DNA from: Psychromonas sp. L1A2
GTDB taxonomy: Bacteria > Pseudomonadota > Gammaproteobacteria > Enterobacterales > Psychromonadaceae
Assembly: GCF_009828855.1 (NCBI RefSeq)
Contig: NZ_WUAG01000002.1
Location: 62,001 to 126,000 of the forward strand
Direction of reading: 5' to 3'
Length of the DNA stretch: 64,000 nt
Shown here piece by piece: positions 30,145-39,693 of this stretch. The first letter of the stretch is position 1; every line of letters begins with the position of its first letter. Position numbers and translations under genes: made by a program. The notes beneath the pieces were generated by a model, which did not search any database, had not been told where the DNA came from, and saw only the letters and a program-made list of their open reading frames with translations.

Positions 30145-32934
30145 TTATGACTCATTATTTTTTTCGTTAAAATATGAAATGACACGTTGAGATTCAATTT
30201 CAATCTCATCAATCAGCGTGGCTATTGATGAATCGGCTTGAGCAATAATCGCTTGCTCTAAATTATTTGATAATTTAGCTAATTGAAAAGCCCCGACATT
30301 TGCACTGCTAGATTTTAAGGTATGTGCTGCTTTTCTAATACTTTCATCATTTAACGTTGCTTCTTTAAAAGTAGATAAACTTTCGGTTAACGTGTTGATA
30401 TAAAGCGAGACGACTTTATTAACTAGTGCATCAGAATGACCTGGTTGCAATGAGGCAATTTTATTTAATGCATCAGGGTCGACGGAAGCTAATTTTTCAT
30501 TCATCTGAGCTGTCATCGTATTAATAACGTCATTTTTACTGTTGGTCTCGTTGTGACGAGGAATACTCAACCAAGGGGATAATTGGTCATAAAGTTGAGT
30601 CATTGAGAAAGGTTTGCTTAAATAACCATCCATGCCTGACTGCAAACAACGTTGCATATCACCATCGATGGCATTAGCTGTTAAAGCAATAATAGTATTG
30701 CCTTTAGGAATAACGTTTTTCAATTCCAAACTACGAATAGTCCGTGTCGCTTCTAAACCATCCATTTCAGGCATTTGCATGTCCATTAGCACCACATCAT
30801 AATTATTTTTTTTGATCGCTTCGACCGCGATTAAGCCGTTATCAGCAATATCAACATGTAAACCAAATGACTCCAGAATAATAACAGCCACCTCTTGATT
30901 GACAGGATTATCTTCCGCAACAAGAATGCGATATGGATAATTAAACTGGTAATTTTGTGTATTACTTTGTGTATTATTCACTGAGCGTTGTGCATTAACC
31001 GTTGAACCCGTTATCGCTTTTGTCAGAGATTGATAAAGTTCTTTTTGTAAAACAGGTTTGTTAAGGAAACAAGTAATTTGGTTTTCTTTTAATAATTCAC
31101 TATCTGCAGTCACAGAACTAAGCATGATAATAACGGGTTGTTGCCAGTCCGTGTTTTGACGGATTTTTTTTGCTAATTCAATACCATCCATTTCAGGCAT
31201 ATGCATATCTAAAATTAATAAGTCATAAGGATGGTTATTTTCGTGAGCGGCCTGCAATAAATGGAGTGCAACATGCCCACCATCAGCTAAATCACAGTCA
31301 ACATTAATTTCATTTAATTGTTCTTTAATAATGACTCTATTAGTCGGGTTATCATCAACAACCATTAGACGTTTATTTTGTAAAACTGAAAATTCTGGAT
31401 GCGTTGTTACGGACATTGTGTTTAATCCGATTGCATTATTGATCACAGGCTTCAATGTAATATCAAAAGAAAAAATACTACCCCGTGATTTTTCAGATTT
31501 AACCGATAACTTACCGTCCATTAAGTTAACTAACTGTTTGGCAATGGGTAAACCTAAACCTGAGCCACCATATTTTCTTGTTGTTGAACTATCTTCCTGT
31601 GAAAATGATTCGAAAATATAGTCCATTTTATTGTGTTCAATACCAATACCCGTATCTGTCACAGTAAAGTTTAATTGGCCACTATCTTTGTCGATAACAC
31701 GTAAGATAACTTGTCCATGCTCAGTAAATTTTAAAGCGTTACTTAATAAATTAGCCAATATTTGTCGAATTTTAAGCGGATCGCCAATATAAAAATTATT
31801 AAAATTTGCTGGGATAGAAAGTATTAATTCAATATTTTTTTTGTATGCTGTTTCTCCGTACAAAGTTCCAAACTCTTCAATAAGAGAACGTAAATTAAAT
31901 TCTATAAGTTCAAGCTGCATTTTCCCTGATTCAATTTTAGAAAAGTCTAAAATATCATTAATAATGGCAAGTAAATTAATGCCAGATTGATGAGCAGTTT
32001 CCGTGAAACGTTTCTGTCGGTCATCAAGGTTCGTTGTCTGCAATAATTCAGTCATGCCCAATATACCATTCATCGGCGTTCGAATTTCATGGCTCATTGT
32101 AGCTAAAAATTCACTTTTCGCTTTACTCGCCGCTTCTGCATTTTCCTTAGCAGCAACAAGCTCAATGGTTCGTGACGTAATTTTATCTTCTAATGTATCT
32201 TGATGCTCTTGAAGTGATTTATCTCTTTTTTCAACTTGCTCAAGCATTAAGTTAAAACCACTCATTAACGCACCAATTTCATCCGTACGTTCACCAAGTA
32301 TGCGTAATTGGTAATTTTTATGTTCAGAAACCGCATCAATCACTTTTGTTATTTCTAATAGCGGACGAGAAATAATTCTTTGCATACGAATTGCGATGAT
32401 TAAAGCTAAAAGAGTCCCTAAAGCAAAAATGAAAGGAGCAATAGCCAATGTATGCAATAAACGTTGTTTTAGTAAACTACTATCATCAACCAAAAGTACA
32501 TAACCTAATGTTTTACCCTCATAGTTTATAGGTTCAAGCTGAAGGAGCAGGCCATCCATGCCCTCTTTTTGTAATTCCGTTAAGGTCATTTTCAAAGAGG
32601 AGGTTGATGCTGATTGTTGAAAAGAAGGTTGAATATATTCAGCCAAAATTTGTTTGTCTTGATCATAAATTCTCGCCAATACAATTTGTTTTTTTGCATT
32701 AAGGCTATCTAGACTCTCTTTAGCAGCTTCTTGGTCTTTGAATAAGGCTGTTGCTGTATTTAAAGATGCCATTAATACCGCTAAGGTTTTAAGTTCATTT
32801 TCAGAATCAAGGTGACTATAGTGATGCTGTACAAAGCTCATAAAAACAATAATAACAATAGAGGCTAATACACCAGGTAAAAAGCCAATTGCGATTAATT
32901 GAGTGCGTAAAGAAAAATGTTTAATTTTATTCAC
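30145..32934 (-). CDS. Hybrid sensor histidine kinase (HAMP-HisKA-HATPase-REC-REC-HPt)
   Basis: 929-aa inner-membrane phosphorelay kinase. Two membrane helices (~12-32 and ~163-183) frame a periplasmic sensor region. HAMP (~185-235) and a coiled coil follow. HisKA carries the phospho-His in [19 protein letters not shown], and the ATPase domain ends in [11 protein letters not shown]. Two receiver domains have their Asp in [13 protein letters not shown] and [13 protein letters not shown]. The C-terminal HPt domain has its His in [14 protein letters not shown]. It lies 14 bp after the YfiR-like gene and 45 bp before the REC-GGDEF-EAL gene, so signal flow from kinase to regulator is very likely. 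Confidence 0.94.
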   Translation of the reverse strand: MNKIKHFSLRTQLIAIGFLPGVLASIVIIVFMSFVQHHYSHLDSENELKTLAVLMASLNTATALFKDQEAAKESLDSLNAKKQIVLARIYDQDKQILAEYIQPSFQQSASTSSLKMTLTELQKEGMDGLLLQLEPINYEGKTLGYVLLVDDSSLLKQRLLHTLAIAPFIFALGTLLALIIAIRMQRIISRPLLEITKVIDAVSEHKNYQLRILGERTDEIGALMSGFNLMLEQVEKRDKSLQEHQDTLEDKITSRTIELVAAKENAEAASKAKSEFLATMSHEIRTPMNGILGMTELLQTTNLDDRQKRFTETAHQSGINLLAIINDILDFSKIESGKMQLELIEFNLRSLIEEFGTLYGETAYKKNIELILSIPANFNNFYIGDPLKIRQILANLLSNALKFTEHGQVILRVIDKDSGQLNFTVTDTGIGIEHNKMDYIFESFSQEDSSTTRKYGGSGLGLPIAKQLVNLMDGKLSVKSEKSRGSIFSFDITLKPVINNAIGLNTMSVTTHPEFSVLQNKRLMVVDDNPTNRVIIKEQLNEINVDCDLADGGHVALHLLQAAHENNHPYDLLILDMHMPEMDGIELAKKIRQNTDWQQPVIIMLSSVTADSELLKENQITCFLNKPVLQKELYQSLTKAITGSTVNAQRSVNNTQSNTQNYQFNYPYRILVAEDNPVNQEVAVIILESFGLHVDIADNGLIAVEAIKKNNYDVVLMDMQMPEMDGLEATRTIRSLELKNVIPKGNTIIALTANAIDGDMQRCLQSGMDGYLSKPFSMTQLYDQLSPWLSIPRHNETNSKNDVINTMTAQMNEKLASVDPDALNKIASLQPGHSDALVNKVVSLYINTLTESLSTFKEATLNDESIRKAAHTLKSSSANVGAFQLAKLSNNLEQAIIAQADSSIATLIDEIEIESQRVISYFNEKNNES

Positions 32935-32948
32935 AAATTTACCTTAAG

Positions 32949-33494
32949 TTAGTCGACTAAGATTGAAAGTTTAAGTAATTTTGAACTTAGTATTAATTTA
33001 GTGTCAGAAAGTTGTTGATTAGATATTTGGAAGCGTAAACGTTTATTTTTTCGTACTAAGTTAACCAATCCGCCTGAATCAAAAAATGGACTTTCATCTG
33101 TAATAGTGAGTACTTTTTGTTGGTCTATTTGAGAGAGCAAATAACGATACAGTCGACTATCATCGGTACTAATATACAGAGCATGGCAGTATTGAAAATC
33201 TTGATCTTTTTTGACGTTAACAACCTTAATTGAATGCTCATCAATCTTTTTATTTTCTAATATTATTAGCTCTTTACTAACGATGTCTTCACCATAAGAA
33301 CATAAGATAAATGGGGCGTTGGCATCTTTCCAAGTCGTTGCAGGCCAACGTGTAAATTTAGCTATATTGTAAATATAAGCCACCTTTACTGCACTAGGAC
33401 TATTCTCTTCAGAAAACACTGGCCTTATGATATTCATCATAAGAAGAGCAAAGATCGAGTAATATTTAATAGACAAATTATTTATCATATTCAA
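32949..33494 (-). CDS. YfiR-family (DUF4154) periplasmic protein
   Basis: 181 aa with an N-terminal signal peptide (YYSIFALLMMNIIRPVFS). The DUF4154/YfiR signature is VKVAYIYNIAKFTRWPATTW, followed by CSYGEDIVSKEL, VLTITDESPFFDSGG and VRKNKRLRFQISNQQL. In Pseudomonas, YfiR holds the diguanylate cyclase YfiN inactive from the periplasm. Here it lies between a TonB-dependent receptor (16 bp) and a hybrid kinase (14 bp), so it more likely modulates the kinase's periplasmic domain. That role is inference. Confidence 0.88.
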   Translation of the reverse strand: MNMINNLSIKYYSIFALLMMNIIRPVFSEENSPSAVKVAYIYNIAKFTRWPATTWKDANAPFILCSYGEDIVSKELIILENKKIDEHSIKVVNVKKDQDFQYCHALYISTDDSRLYRYLLSQIDQQKVLTITDESPFFDSGGLVNLVRKNKRLRFQISNQQLSDTKLILSSKLLKLSILVD

Positions 33495-33510
33495 ATACTT
33501 CTAAAGGCGA

Positions 33511-35541
33511 TTACCAATGGTAAAGAGCATTAATCGCAATACTGCGTTCAATAAGAGAGTCAGTACTTGATGATTCCGTAATAAACTGCTGTTTTTCTGC
33601 ATGTAATAGATTACGGCCAATAATAGAGAAGTTTAATGCTTTAGTTGCCTGCCACCCAATGCGCAAATCACTATCAAAACCATCGGAAATTGAGTAATCA
33701 CCACCAGAACTATCCCATTTACGCTCAGATGCATAATAAAGGCGTAAATCTAATTCTACTGAATCACTTAAATCAAAACTTCCCCAAAAAGAAGCCTGGT
33801 GTTCAATAGAGCGATCTGCGACCAAAGAGATAACTTCACTACTAAATGAATTTTCAGCTTTATCTTTTAATTTAATGTCTATAAAACTATATGAAAAACG
33901 TAAACGAGATTGACGAGTTACTTGCCAAGTGGCTAGCCATTCAGTGCCGTAGCTATAACCTTCTAAATTATTATCAAGATTAATTGGAATCACATAAAAG
34001 GTACTACCATTAACATTTTTTATTTCTGCATCGCCAATATCATAACTTAGTAAGTCATTATAAACGTTGTAAAAAGTAGCTACATCAAAGGATAAAGTAG
34101 AGGTAGGAAGCCAACGAAATCCAAGTTCATAGGCATTTAATTCTTCAGATTGAAAACCATTATTACCAACAATCTGTAACAAACCAGGTGTCGCAGTGGG
34201 ATCAAATTGGCTAGGTTGAAGAACTTGTATGTTGATTGTTGAATCACTTTCTACTTGAGAAGGTATTCTAACGGCACGTGAAATAGCTCCCCACAACGTA
34301 ACTCTATCCGATGGTAACCAGCTTAACCTAATGTTAGGTTGAATTTCTGTACTGCTATTTGTATTACCTTCGATTTTAGTACCAAATGTTAGTGATAGAT
34401 TTTGCTCAGGTAACTCCATAGTATCTTGAATAAACAAATTCCATATATCAAGATTCTCTACAGAAGATGAGGTTGAGAAATAAGCAGAACTTTCTATATC
34501 ACTCTGACTCCAACGATACCCTCCACCCCAAATTAACTGATGATTTTTAAAGGGAGTAAATTGGTGTTCTATTTCAATATTTAAAGTATTGCGCGTTTCT
34601 TTAAATTGAAGATCATTGTGCTCATAGACATCATAACTGGTACGAATATTTAACTCTGAATCAATACTGGTTTTCATTCCCCAACGAGCACCGATATTAC
34701 CGCCTATAAGATCGACGTCTCCACTCTGAATTTCTGCTATATAAGGGTCTTCAAAATTGGATAAAGAGAATTGTTGTCGCAGATCGTGTTTATAGATATC
34801 GCCTTGTAAGGTTAACCATTGATCATCATCTAGTTCTAAATCAAACCGTAATCCCGTTTGTAGATATTGCCCTTCATTACCTTGATCATGGCCAGAAAGA
34901 TCTTTTGATTCTTCCAACTTTCTGCCATTCACATATGCTCGGAATTTAGTATTTTCATTAATTTCAGCCCCTTGACTGGCACCTACTCCCTGAGACTCGG
35001 TTCCCATAGTGAGTGAAAGAGCGCCACCTTCTTTTCCAGTGGCTTCTTTAGTAATGATATTAATAACACCATTAACGGCATTGGTTCCCCATAAAGTAGC
35101 ACCAGGTCCGCGAATGACTTCAATGCGTTTAATATCAGACATTAAATAGTTCAAACTCTCCCAATAAACACCTGACGAAGTAGGCGTATAAATACTACGG
35201 CCATCGACCATCACCAAAAGTTTATTAGAAAATCGTCCATTAAATCCCCTAATACTCACCGCCCACTTATTTGAATCTATTTTTGCAGCATCAACACCAG
35301 GCACTAAAAATAATGCTTCAGGGATGCTAGTAGCACCAGTACGACGAATTTCTTCTTCCGTTACCACATAAATTGCAGCTGCCGCTTCTGACAGTTTTTC
35401 ATTTTTTTTACTGACTGAAGTAACTTCAATTTTCATTAGCTCATCAAATTCAATATCTGTAAGATCTTGTTCGCTAGTATGAGCATGGCCATAAAATGAG
35501 ATCCAAGTTAACGATATAACTAACCATTGGTAGTAATTCAT
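33511..35541 (-). CDS. TonB-dependent outer-membrane receptor
   Basis: 676 aa. A signal peptide ends near HAHTSEQDL. It is followed by a short segment (LTDIEFDELMKIEVTSVSKK) with a TonB-box-like region, then the plug domain (EEEIRRTGATSIPEALFLVP; VMVDGRSIYTPTSSGVYWE; IEVIRGPGATLWGTNAVNGV; INIITKEA). The 22-strand barrel ends in SIAINALYHW with the C-terminal aromatic. The ligand is unknown. It is the first gene of the operon with the YfiR-like protein, hybrid kinase and GGDEF-EAL regulator, so it may be the ligand-sensing entry point. Confidence 0.92.
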   Translation of the reverse strand: MNYYQWLVISLTWISFYGHAHTSEQDLTDIEFDELMKIEVTSVSKKNEKLSEAAAAIYVVTEEEIRRTGATSIPEALFLVPGVDAAKIDSNKWAVSIRGFNGRFSNKLLVMVDGRSIYTPTSSGVYWESLNYLMSDIKRIEVIRGPGATLWGTNAVNGVINIITKEATGKEGGALSLTMGTESQGVGASQGAEINENTKFRAYVNGRKLEESKDLSGHDQGNEGQYLQTGLRFDLELDDDQWLTLQGDIYKHDLRQQFSLSNFEDPYIAEIQSGDVDLIGGNIGARWGMKTSIDSELNIRTSYDVYEHNDLQFKETRNTLNIEIEHQFTPFKNHQLIWGGGYRWSQSDIESSAYFSTSSSVENLDIWNLFIQDTMELPEQNLSLTFGTKIEGNTNSSTEIQPNIRLSWLPSDRVTLWGAISRAVRIPSQVESDSTINIQVLQPSQFDPTATPGLLQIVGNNGFQSEELNAYELGFRWLPTSTLSFDVATFYNVYNDLLSYDIGDAEIKNVNGSTFYVIPINLDNNLEGYSYGTEWLATWQVTRQSRLRFSYSFIDIKLKDKAENSFSSEVISLVADRSIEHQASFWGSFDLSDSVELDLRLYYASERKWDSSGGDYSISDGFDSDLRIGWQATKALNFSIIGRNLLHAEKQQFITESSSTDSLIERSIAINALYHW

Positions 35542-36118
35542 GCACTTCCTTATGATGAATAATTCTTAATATAAGACTTAAAATATAGAGCGGTATAGAG
35601 ATAAGTAAAATCGGTAGTGTGAGTCTGATGACAGATTCACTAAATACTTCTTTAATAGATTAAGTTTTATCCTTTAAACAAAATCTATTTTGCACATTTT
35701 TGAGTGGTAGCGTTGAGACACAAACCTCAAAAGCAACCATAAAGTGGTAGTCTACAGGTTAATAATTGACCAAGCAATCATATGCATTATTTAATAATGG
35801 ATAATTTAGTAATGTGGATTGAGAGCGATTTAAAAGGGGTTTAACCTCAATTCTGATTAATGAAAGCGGAATTATATTTAAAATCATAAGGTTAAATTTT
35901 TTTACTAGTCAGTGCCGTTAGTTTTACGTAGTTCAAAGCGAATTATTGAAACAATAACGGGTTATTGAGAAATAATTTAACGCATAAATCCGCGGAAATA
36001 GAGGTGTTGTATCGCTTTGCTTATTCAGAGCTGAGGTTATTTAAGCTTAATTTATAAAAGAGTTCATTCAAAACTAGGCGTCTTAAAATTTAGAAATACG
36101 CCTTTTATTGATTTAATG
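35542..36118. other. Promoter region and spacer upstream of the receptor operon
   Basis: 577 bp between the receptor operon start and the end of the MerR-type gene. I see no gene. A weak hairpin (AGGCGT at 36076-36081 with ACGCCT at 36098-36103, then TTTT) may terminate the MerR gene or transcription from the right. The promoter of the receptor operon must lie in the left part. Confidence 0.5.
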
Positions 36119-36529
36119 TTAATTATCTTTTTCACTTACTTCATTCAAACTTTTTAATACCAAGCAATCATCAGATCCATCAACATCACAATTATCTATC
36201 ATTGTTAATAATTGTTGTTCTAGCTTCTTTAGCTGTTCAATTTTACTTCTAACATCGGCTAAATGATGTTGAGCTACATCGTGTGCTTGATGTGCATCGT
36301 GATGTTGACAGTCTTGTAAATGAATCAACTGCTTAATTTCATCAAGACTAAACCCTAATGCGCGGCTATGACGTATAAAGTGTAAACGTTGGCATTGTTG
36401 GCTGGTATAACGACGTTGATTACCTGCACTACGTTGTGCTTTATCCAGCAAACCAATTTCTTCGTAATAACGAATCGTAGGTACCTTACATTGTGTTTCT
36501 TTACTAAGTTGACCAATCGAATAAACCAT
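36119..36529 (-). CDS. MerR-family metal-responsive regulator
   Basis: 136 aa. The N-terminal MerR winged helix (YSIGQLSKETQCKVPTIRYY, EEIGLL, QRRYTSQQCQRLHFIRHSRA) is followed by a dimerisation helix. The C-terminal metal-binding region is rich in Cys and His (DCQHHDAHQAHDVAQHH; DNCDVDGSDDC), like the Zn/Cd/Pb-responsive ZntR/CadR/PbrR group. It is divergent from a cation-diffusion-facilitator gene, with a MerR-type operator in the shared spacer. It is therefore the likely activator of that exporter. Metal identity cannot be fixed from sequence alone. Confidence 0.9.
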   Translation of the reverse strand: MVYSIGQLSKETQCKVPTIRYYEEIGLLDKAQRSAGNQRRYTSQQCQRLHFIRHSRALGFSLDEIKQLIHLQDCQHHDAHQAHDVAQHHLADVRSKIEQLKKLEQQLLTMIDNCDVDGSDDCLVLKSLNEVSEKDN

Positions 36530-36563
36530 TTCTTATTTATCCTTAATTATTTTCAAAAAAGAC

Positions 36564-36594
36564 TTGAACCTCTAGTTACTAGAGCTTGTATAGT
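36564..36594 (+). promoter_or_regulatory. MerR-type promoter with a 19-bp spacer
   Basis: -35 TTGAAC (36564-36569) and -10 TATAGT (36589-36594) are separated by exactly 19 bp. The spacer holds a perfect dyad CTCTAGT-T-ACTAGAG (36570-36584). The long spacer and central palindrome are the hallmark of promoters that MerR-family activators untwist. It faces the efflux gene, 42 bp before its ATG. Confidence 0.88.
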
Positions 36595-36635
36595 TTCATT
36601 ATAAAGCAATCCAACAACACAAAAAGAGGTATTTT

Positions 36636-37346
36636 ATGGCTGGATGTTGTAACCACCAAGCAGATTTCACCGGTATTGATCCTGTTTATAAGCGTATATT
36701 AATCGCCATCATTTTAATCAACGGCATTATGTTTTTTGTTGAAATGTTCGCCGGCGTACAATCAAACTCACAATCGCTACAAGCCGATGCTTTAGACTTT
36801 TTAGGCGATACGCTAACTTACGGTATCAGCTTATGGGTTATCGGAAAATCCTTGTCATTGCGCAGTAATATCGCCCTATTAAAGGGTGTTAGCTTATTGT
36901 TAATGGCCATTTATGTATTATCTTCGACCTTATATAAATTCTGGTTTATACAAACGCCTGATGCAGGCATTATGGGGAGTATTGCGATACTTGCCTTTGT
37001 AGCCAATGTAGTCAGTGTATTACTACTAATGAAATATAAAGATGGCGATGCCAATGTGCGCTCAGTTTGGTTATGTAGCCGTAATGATGCAATCGGAAAC
37101 TTAGTAGTTTTAATTGCCGCTTCAGGTGTATGGGTTACCGACAGTGCTTTACCTGATTTAATTGTAGCGGCCTTTTTAGCAACTCTTTTCTTAAGCTCTG
37201 CAAAACAGATCATTCAACAAGCAAACCAAGAAAAAAGATTACAACGATTAAGTACTAATGAGCATGAACAGAAGCAATCTAATGACCATTGTAGTCTAAA
37301 GGCAGAAGACCAGACACATAACCATCAACATGAACATAAACATTAG
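36636..37346 (+). CDS. Cation-diffusion-facilitator-like metal efflux protein
   Basis: 236-aa inner-membrane transporter. Cys-Cys-His near the start (MAGCCNHQADF) may bind metal. Helices are at about 24-42, 55-75, 85-105, 112-130 and 150-190. LQADALDFLGDTLTYGISLW and SRNDAIGNLVVLIAASGVWV hold the Asp pairs of the CDF zinc site (here D-x3-D in both halves). The C-terminal cytoplasmic domain is replaced by a short tail ending in a His-rich run (HNHQHEHKH). AAGAGGT precedes the ATG. Controlled by the divergent MerR-type gene. Confidence 0.88.
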   Translation: MAGCCNHQADFTGIDPVYKRILIAIILINGIMFFVEMFAGVQSNSQSLQADALDFLGDTLTYGISLWVIGKSLSLRSNIALLKGVSLLLMAIYVLSSTLYKFWFIQTPDAGIMGSIAILAFVANVVSVLLLMKYKDGDANVRSVWLCSRNDAIGNLVVLIAASGVWVTDSALPDLIVAAFLATLFLSSAKQIIQQANQEKRLQRLSTNEHEQKQSNDHCSLKAEDQTHNHQHEHKH

Positions 37347-37607
37347 TTCAACTCTAGTTAAGCTTATTAACTCTAAGTATGTTTTTTACTAAGTTACTAA
37401 GTTATTAAGCTTTCTTTCATAAAAACACCTTAGTTCAATGCTCTATTCAGCGACTGTCTTTTGAATAGAGCCCCCTCTTTATATATGAACTTATGCCTGG
37501 ATCACTTAATTGAAACAGGTAATTAAAACATAAGTTTACAAAGAATTAACATGCACTTATTATCTTAATTTGCCACAATCAATTATCTTCTTTTGAAAGG
37601 CTTATAT

Positions 37608-38240
37608 ATGTCACCTATTTTATATTCATTTCGACGTTGTCCTTATGCAATGCGAGCTCGCTTAGCCATTGCGATTAGCGAACAAGATGTACGATTAAGA
37701 GAAATAGTATTAAAGCACAAGCCAACAGAGTTATTGGCTATATCGCCAAATAAAACCATTCCTGTATTAAAGATAAATGAACAAGAAGTATTAGACGAAA
37801 GTTTAGAAATAATGGTATGGGCCTTAAGCAAAAACGATCCACAACAATGGATAAATGATTCGTTACAAGAGATGTTGTCACTGATCGACAACAACGATTA
37901 TGAATTTAAATCTTGGTTAGATAAATATAAGTATGCAGATCGTTTTCCTGAATATGAGCAAGTATATTACCGGGACCAAGCAGAAGATTTTTTAATGGAA
38001 TTAGAGTCTCGTTTACATAAACAAACCTATTTATTTGCCGACCATATCACCTTAGCGGATATGGCGATTTTCCCTTTCATTCGACAATTTGCTAGTGTAG
38101 ATAAAAACTGGTTTGAACAAAGTCCCTATTTATTAGTCCAACAATGGTTAATTAAATTAATTAACAGCGACTTATTTATATCTTGTATGAAAAAATATCC
38201 TACCTGGTTAGAATCAGGTGAAGAAATTTCATTTCCTTAA
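37608..38240 (+). CDS. Glutathione S-transferase family protein
   Basis: 210 aa from the ATG at 37608 (MSPILYSFRRCPYAMRARLA), which has GAAAGG upstream; the TTG at 37593 is not needed. The N-terminal thioredoxin fold contains RRCPYAMRAR with a possible catalytic Cys, NKTIPVL with the cis-Pro, and VLDESLEIMVWAL. The C-terminal helical domain has ITLADMAIFPFIRQF. The CPYA motif resembles glutaredoxin-like or omega-class GSTs, which reduce disulfides rather than conjugate. It is followed by cytochrome b561 and YceI genes on the same strand, which may be an antioxidant or redox group. Confidence 0.88.
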   Translation: MSPILYSFRRCPYAMRARLAIAISEQDVRLREIVLKHKPTELLAISPNKTIPVLKINEQEVLDESLEIMVWALSKNDPQQWINDSLQEMLSLIDNNDYEFKSWLDKYKYADRFPEYEQVYYRDQAEDFLMELESRLHKQTYLFADHITLADMAIFPFIRQFASVDKNWFEQSPYLLVQQWLIKLINSDLFISCMKKYPTWLESGEEISFP

Positions 38241-38327
38241 CCTTTCATTAACTATTATTTATTTATAGTCATTTAATGATAGTAAAAAACAATTATTCTT
38301 ATTAAGATTTGAAGCATGGAAGAAGCA

Positions 38328-38843
38328 ATGACAAAATACAATAAGTTAGCAAAATCGTTTCATTGGTTATCAGCCATTTTAGTTATTGGTTTATTTGCAG
38401 CTGGATATTGGATGGTTGACCTTAGCTATTATAGTGAATGGTATCAAACAGCCCCTTACTGGCATAAGTCTGTTGGTCTATGTTTTGTCGCGATCACGAT
38501 AGCGAGATTGATCTGGAAACTTGTATCAACCGCACCAACGATAGAAGGCTCAGCTTTCGAAAAGAAAGCGGCTACTTTTGCACATTACCTTATCTATATT
38601 TTGCTATTTACCATGTTTTTATCCGGTTACTTAATATCAACGGCAGATGGTCGCGGTATTGACGTTTTTAATTGGTTTGAAGTACCTGGTTTAGGGTCCT
38701 TTATTGAAAATCAAGAAGATCTCGCAGGACAAGTACATGAATATGCAGCTTATATTTTAATCGGCTTATCAAGCTTACATGCCCTTGCCGCTTTGAAACA
38801 TCATTTTATGAATAAAGATAATACGCTTAAAAAAATGCTTTAA
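38328..38843 (+). CDS. Cytochrome b561
   Basis: 171 aa from the ATG at 38328 (MTKYNKLAKSFHWLSAILVI), preceded by GGAAGAAG. Four membrane helices carry candidate haem ligands: His in FHWLSAI, YWHKSVGL, FAHYLIYIL and VHEYAAYILIGLSSLHALA, the pattern of the YodB/CybB family. It likely moves electrons from quinol across the inner membrane. The yceI-like gene starts 51 bp downstream; b561-YceI pairs (yceJ-yceI in E. coli) are common. Confidence 0.9.
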   Translation: MTKYNKLAKSFHWLSAILVIGLFAAGYWMVDLSYYSEWYQTAPYWHKSVGLCFVAITIARLIWKLVSTAPTIEGSAFEKKAATFAHYLIYILLFTMFLSGYLISTADGRGIDVFNWFEVPGLGSFIENQEDLAGQVHEYAAYILIGLSSLHALAALKHHFMNKDNTLKKML

Positions 38844-38894
38844 ACTATTTTAAACCATGTTCTACGTTATATTTACTCAACTAAGGAAAATACC

Positions 38895-39458
38895 ATGAAA
38901 AAAGTACTAATCGCGTCAGCTTTAAGCGCAATAATGGCTTTACCAATGAGCGCAATCGCAGCAGATTATAAGATAGATACAACGCATGCTTTTGTTAACT
39001 TTAAAGTTAGTCACTTAGGTTACAGCTTTATTCAAGGGCGTTTTAATAAATTTGAAGGACAGTTTAGCTATGATGAAAAAAATGTAGCGGCGTCTAAAGT
39101 GACAATAAACGTTAACACAACCAGCTTAGATTCAAACCATGCAGAGCGAGATAAGCATCTTAAAAGCGATGATTACATTAATGCAGGTAAATTTTCTACA
39201 GCCAAATTTGTTAGTACGAGTGTTGCAGAAAAAGCCGATGGCGGTTTAGCTATTACAGGTGATATGACCTTCCATGGTGTCACTAAACCACTTGTTGTTG
39301 ATGCTAAAATCATTGGTCAAGGTGATGATCCATGGGGCAATTACCGTACAGGTTTAGAGGCTACAGCACGATTAGAATTAGCTGAATTTGGCATGAATGT
39401 TAAAGGTGCATCAACTTACGTTGATTTGGATATCGTATTAGAAGGTATTCGTCAGTAA
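38895..39458 (+). CDS. YceI-family periplasmic lipid-binding protein
   Basis: 187 aa with a clear signal peptide (MKKVLIASALSAIMALPMSA then IAA). The lipocalin-like YceI barrel follows: DYKIDTTHAFVNFKVSHLG, FKFEGQFSYDEK-like strand, DSNHAERDKHLKSDDYINAG and MTFHGVTKPLVVDAKI. Family members bind polyisoprenoid or amide lipids. AAGGAAAATACC precedes the ATG. It follows the b561 gene and ends in a strong terminator. Confidence 0.92.
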   Translation: MKKVLIASALSAIMALPMSAIAADYKIDTTHAFVNFKVSHLGYSFIQGRFNKFEGQFSYDEKNVAASKVTINVNTTSLDSNHAERDKHLKSDDYINAGKFSTAKFVSTSVAEKADGGLAITGDMTFHGVTKPLVVDAKIIGQGDDPWGNYRTGLEATARLELAEFGMNVKGASTYVDLDIVLEGIRQ

Positions 39459-39488
39459 TCTAAAATAGATTCAACGATATAATGATGA

Positions 39489-39522
39489 CAGCAACAGTGA
39501 GTTTTTCTGTTGCTGCTTTTTT
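39489..39522 (+). terminator. Rho-independent terminator after the YceI gene
   Basis: 9-bp stem CAGCAACAG/CTGTTGCTG with a 9-nt loop, then CTTTTTT, 30 bp after the stop. Confidence 0.88.
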
Positions 39523-39693
39523 AGAGCAACCTTATTACGACAAAACGCTTATTTAATTTACCCTAACTTCGCTACGCTAATAACTCGTTACCAAATCCGT
39601 TCTCCTAATAATCCAATTCGGTTATTACTCTAATAAACAGTAATGACAACAACTTAACTGTATTTTTCAGCCTAAAAACACGTTACACTTTTT

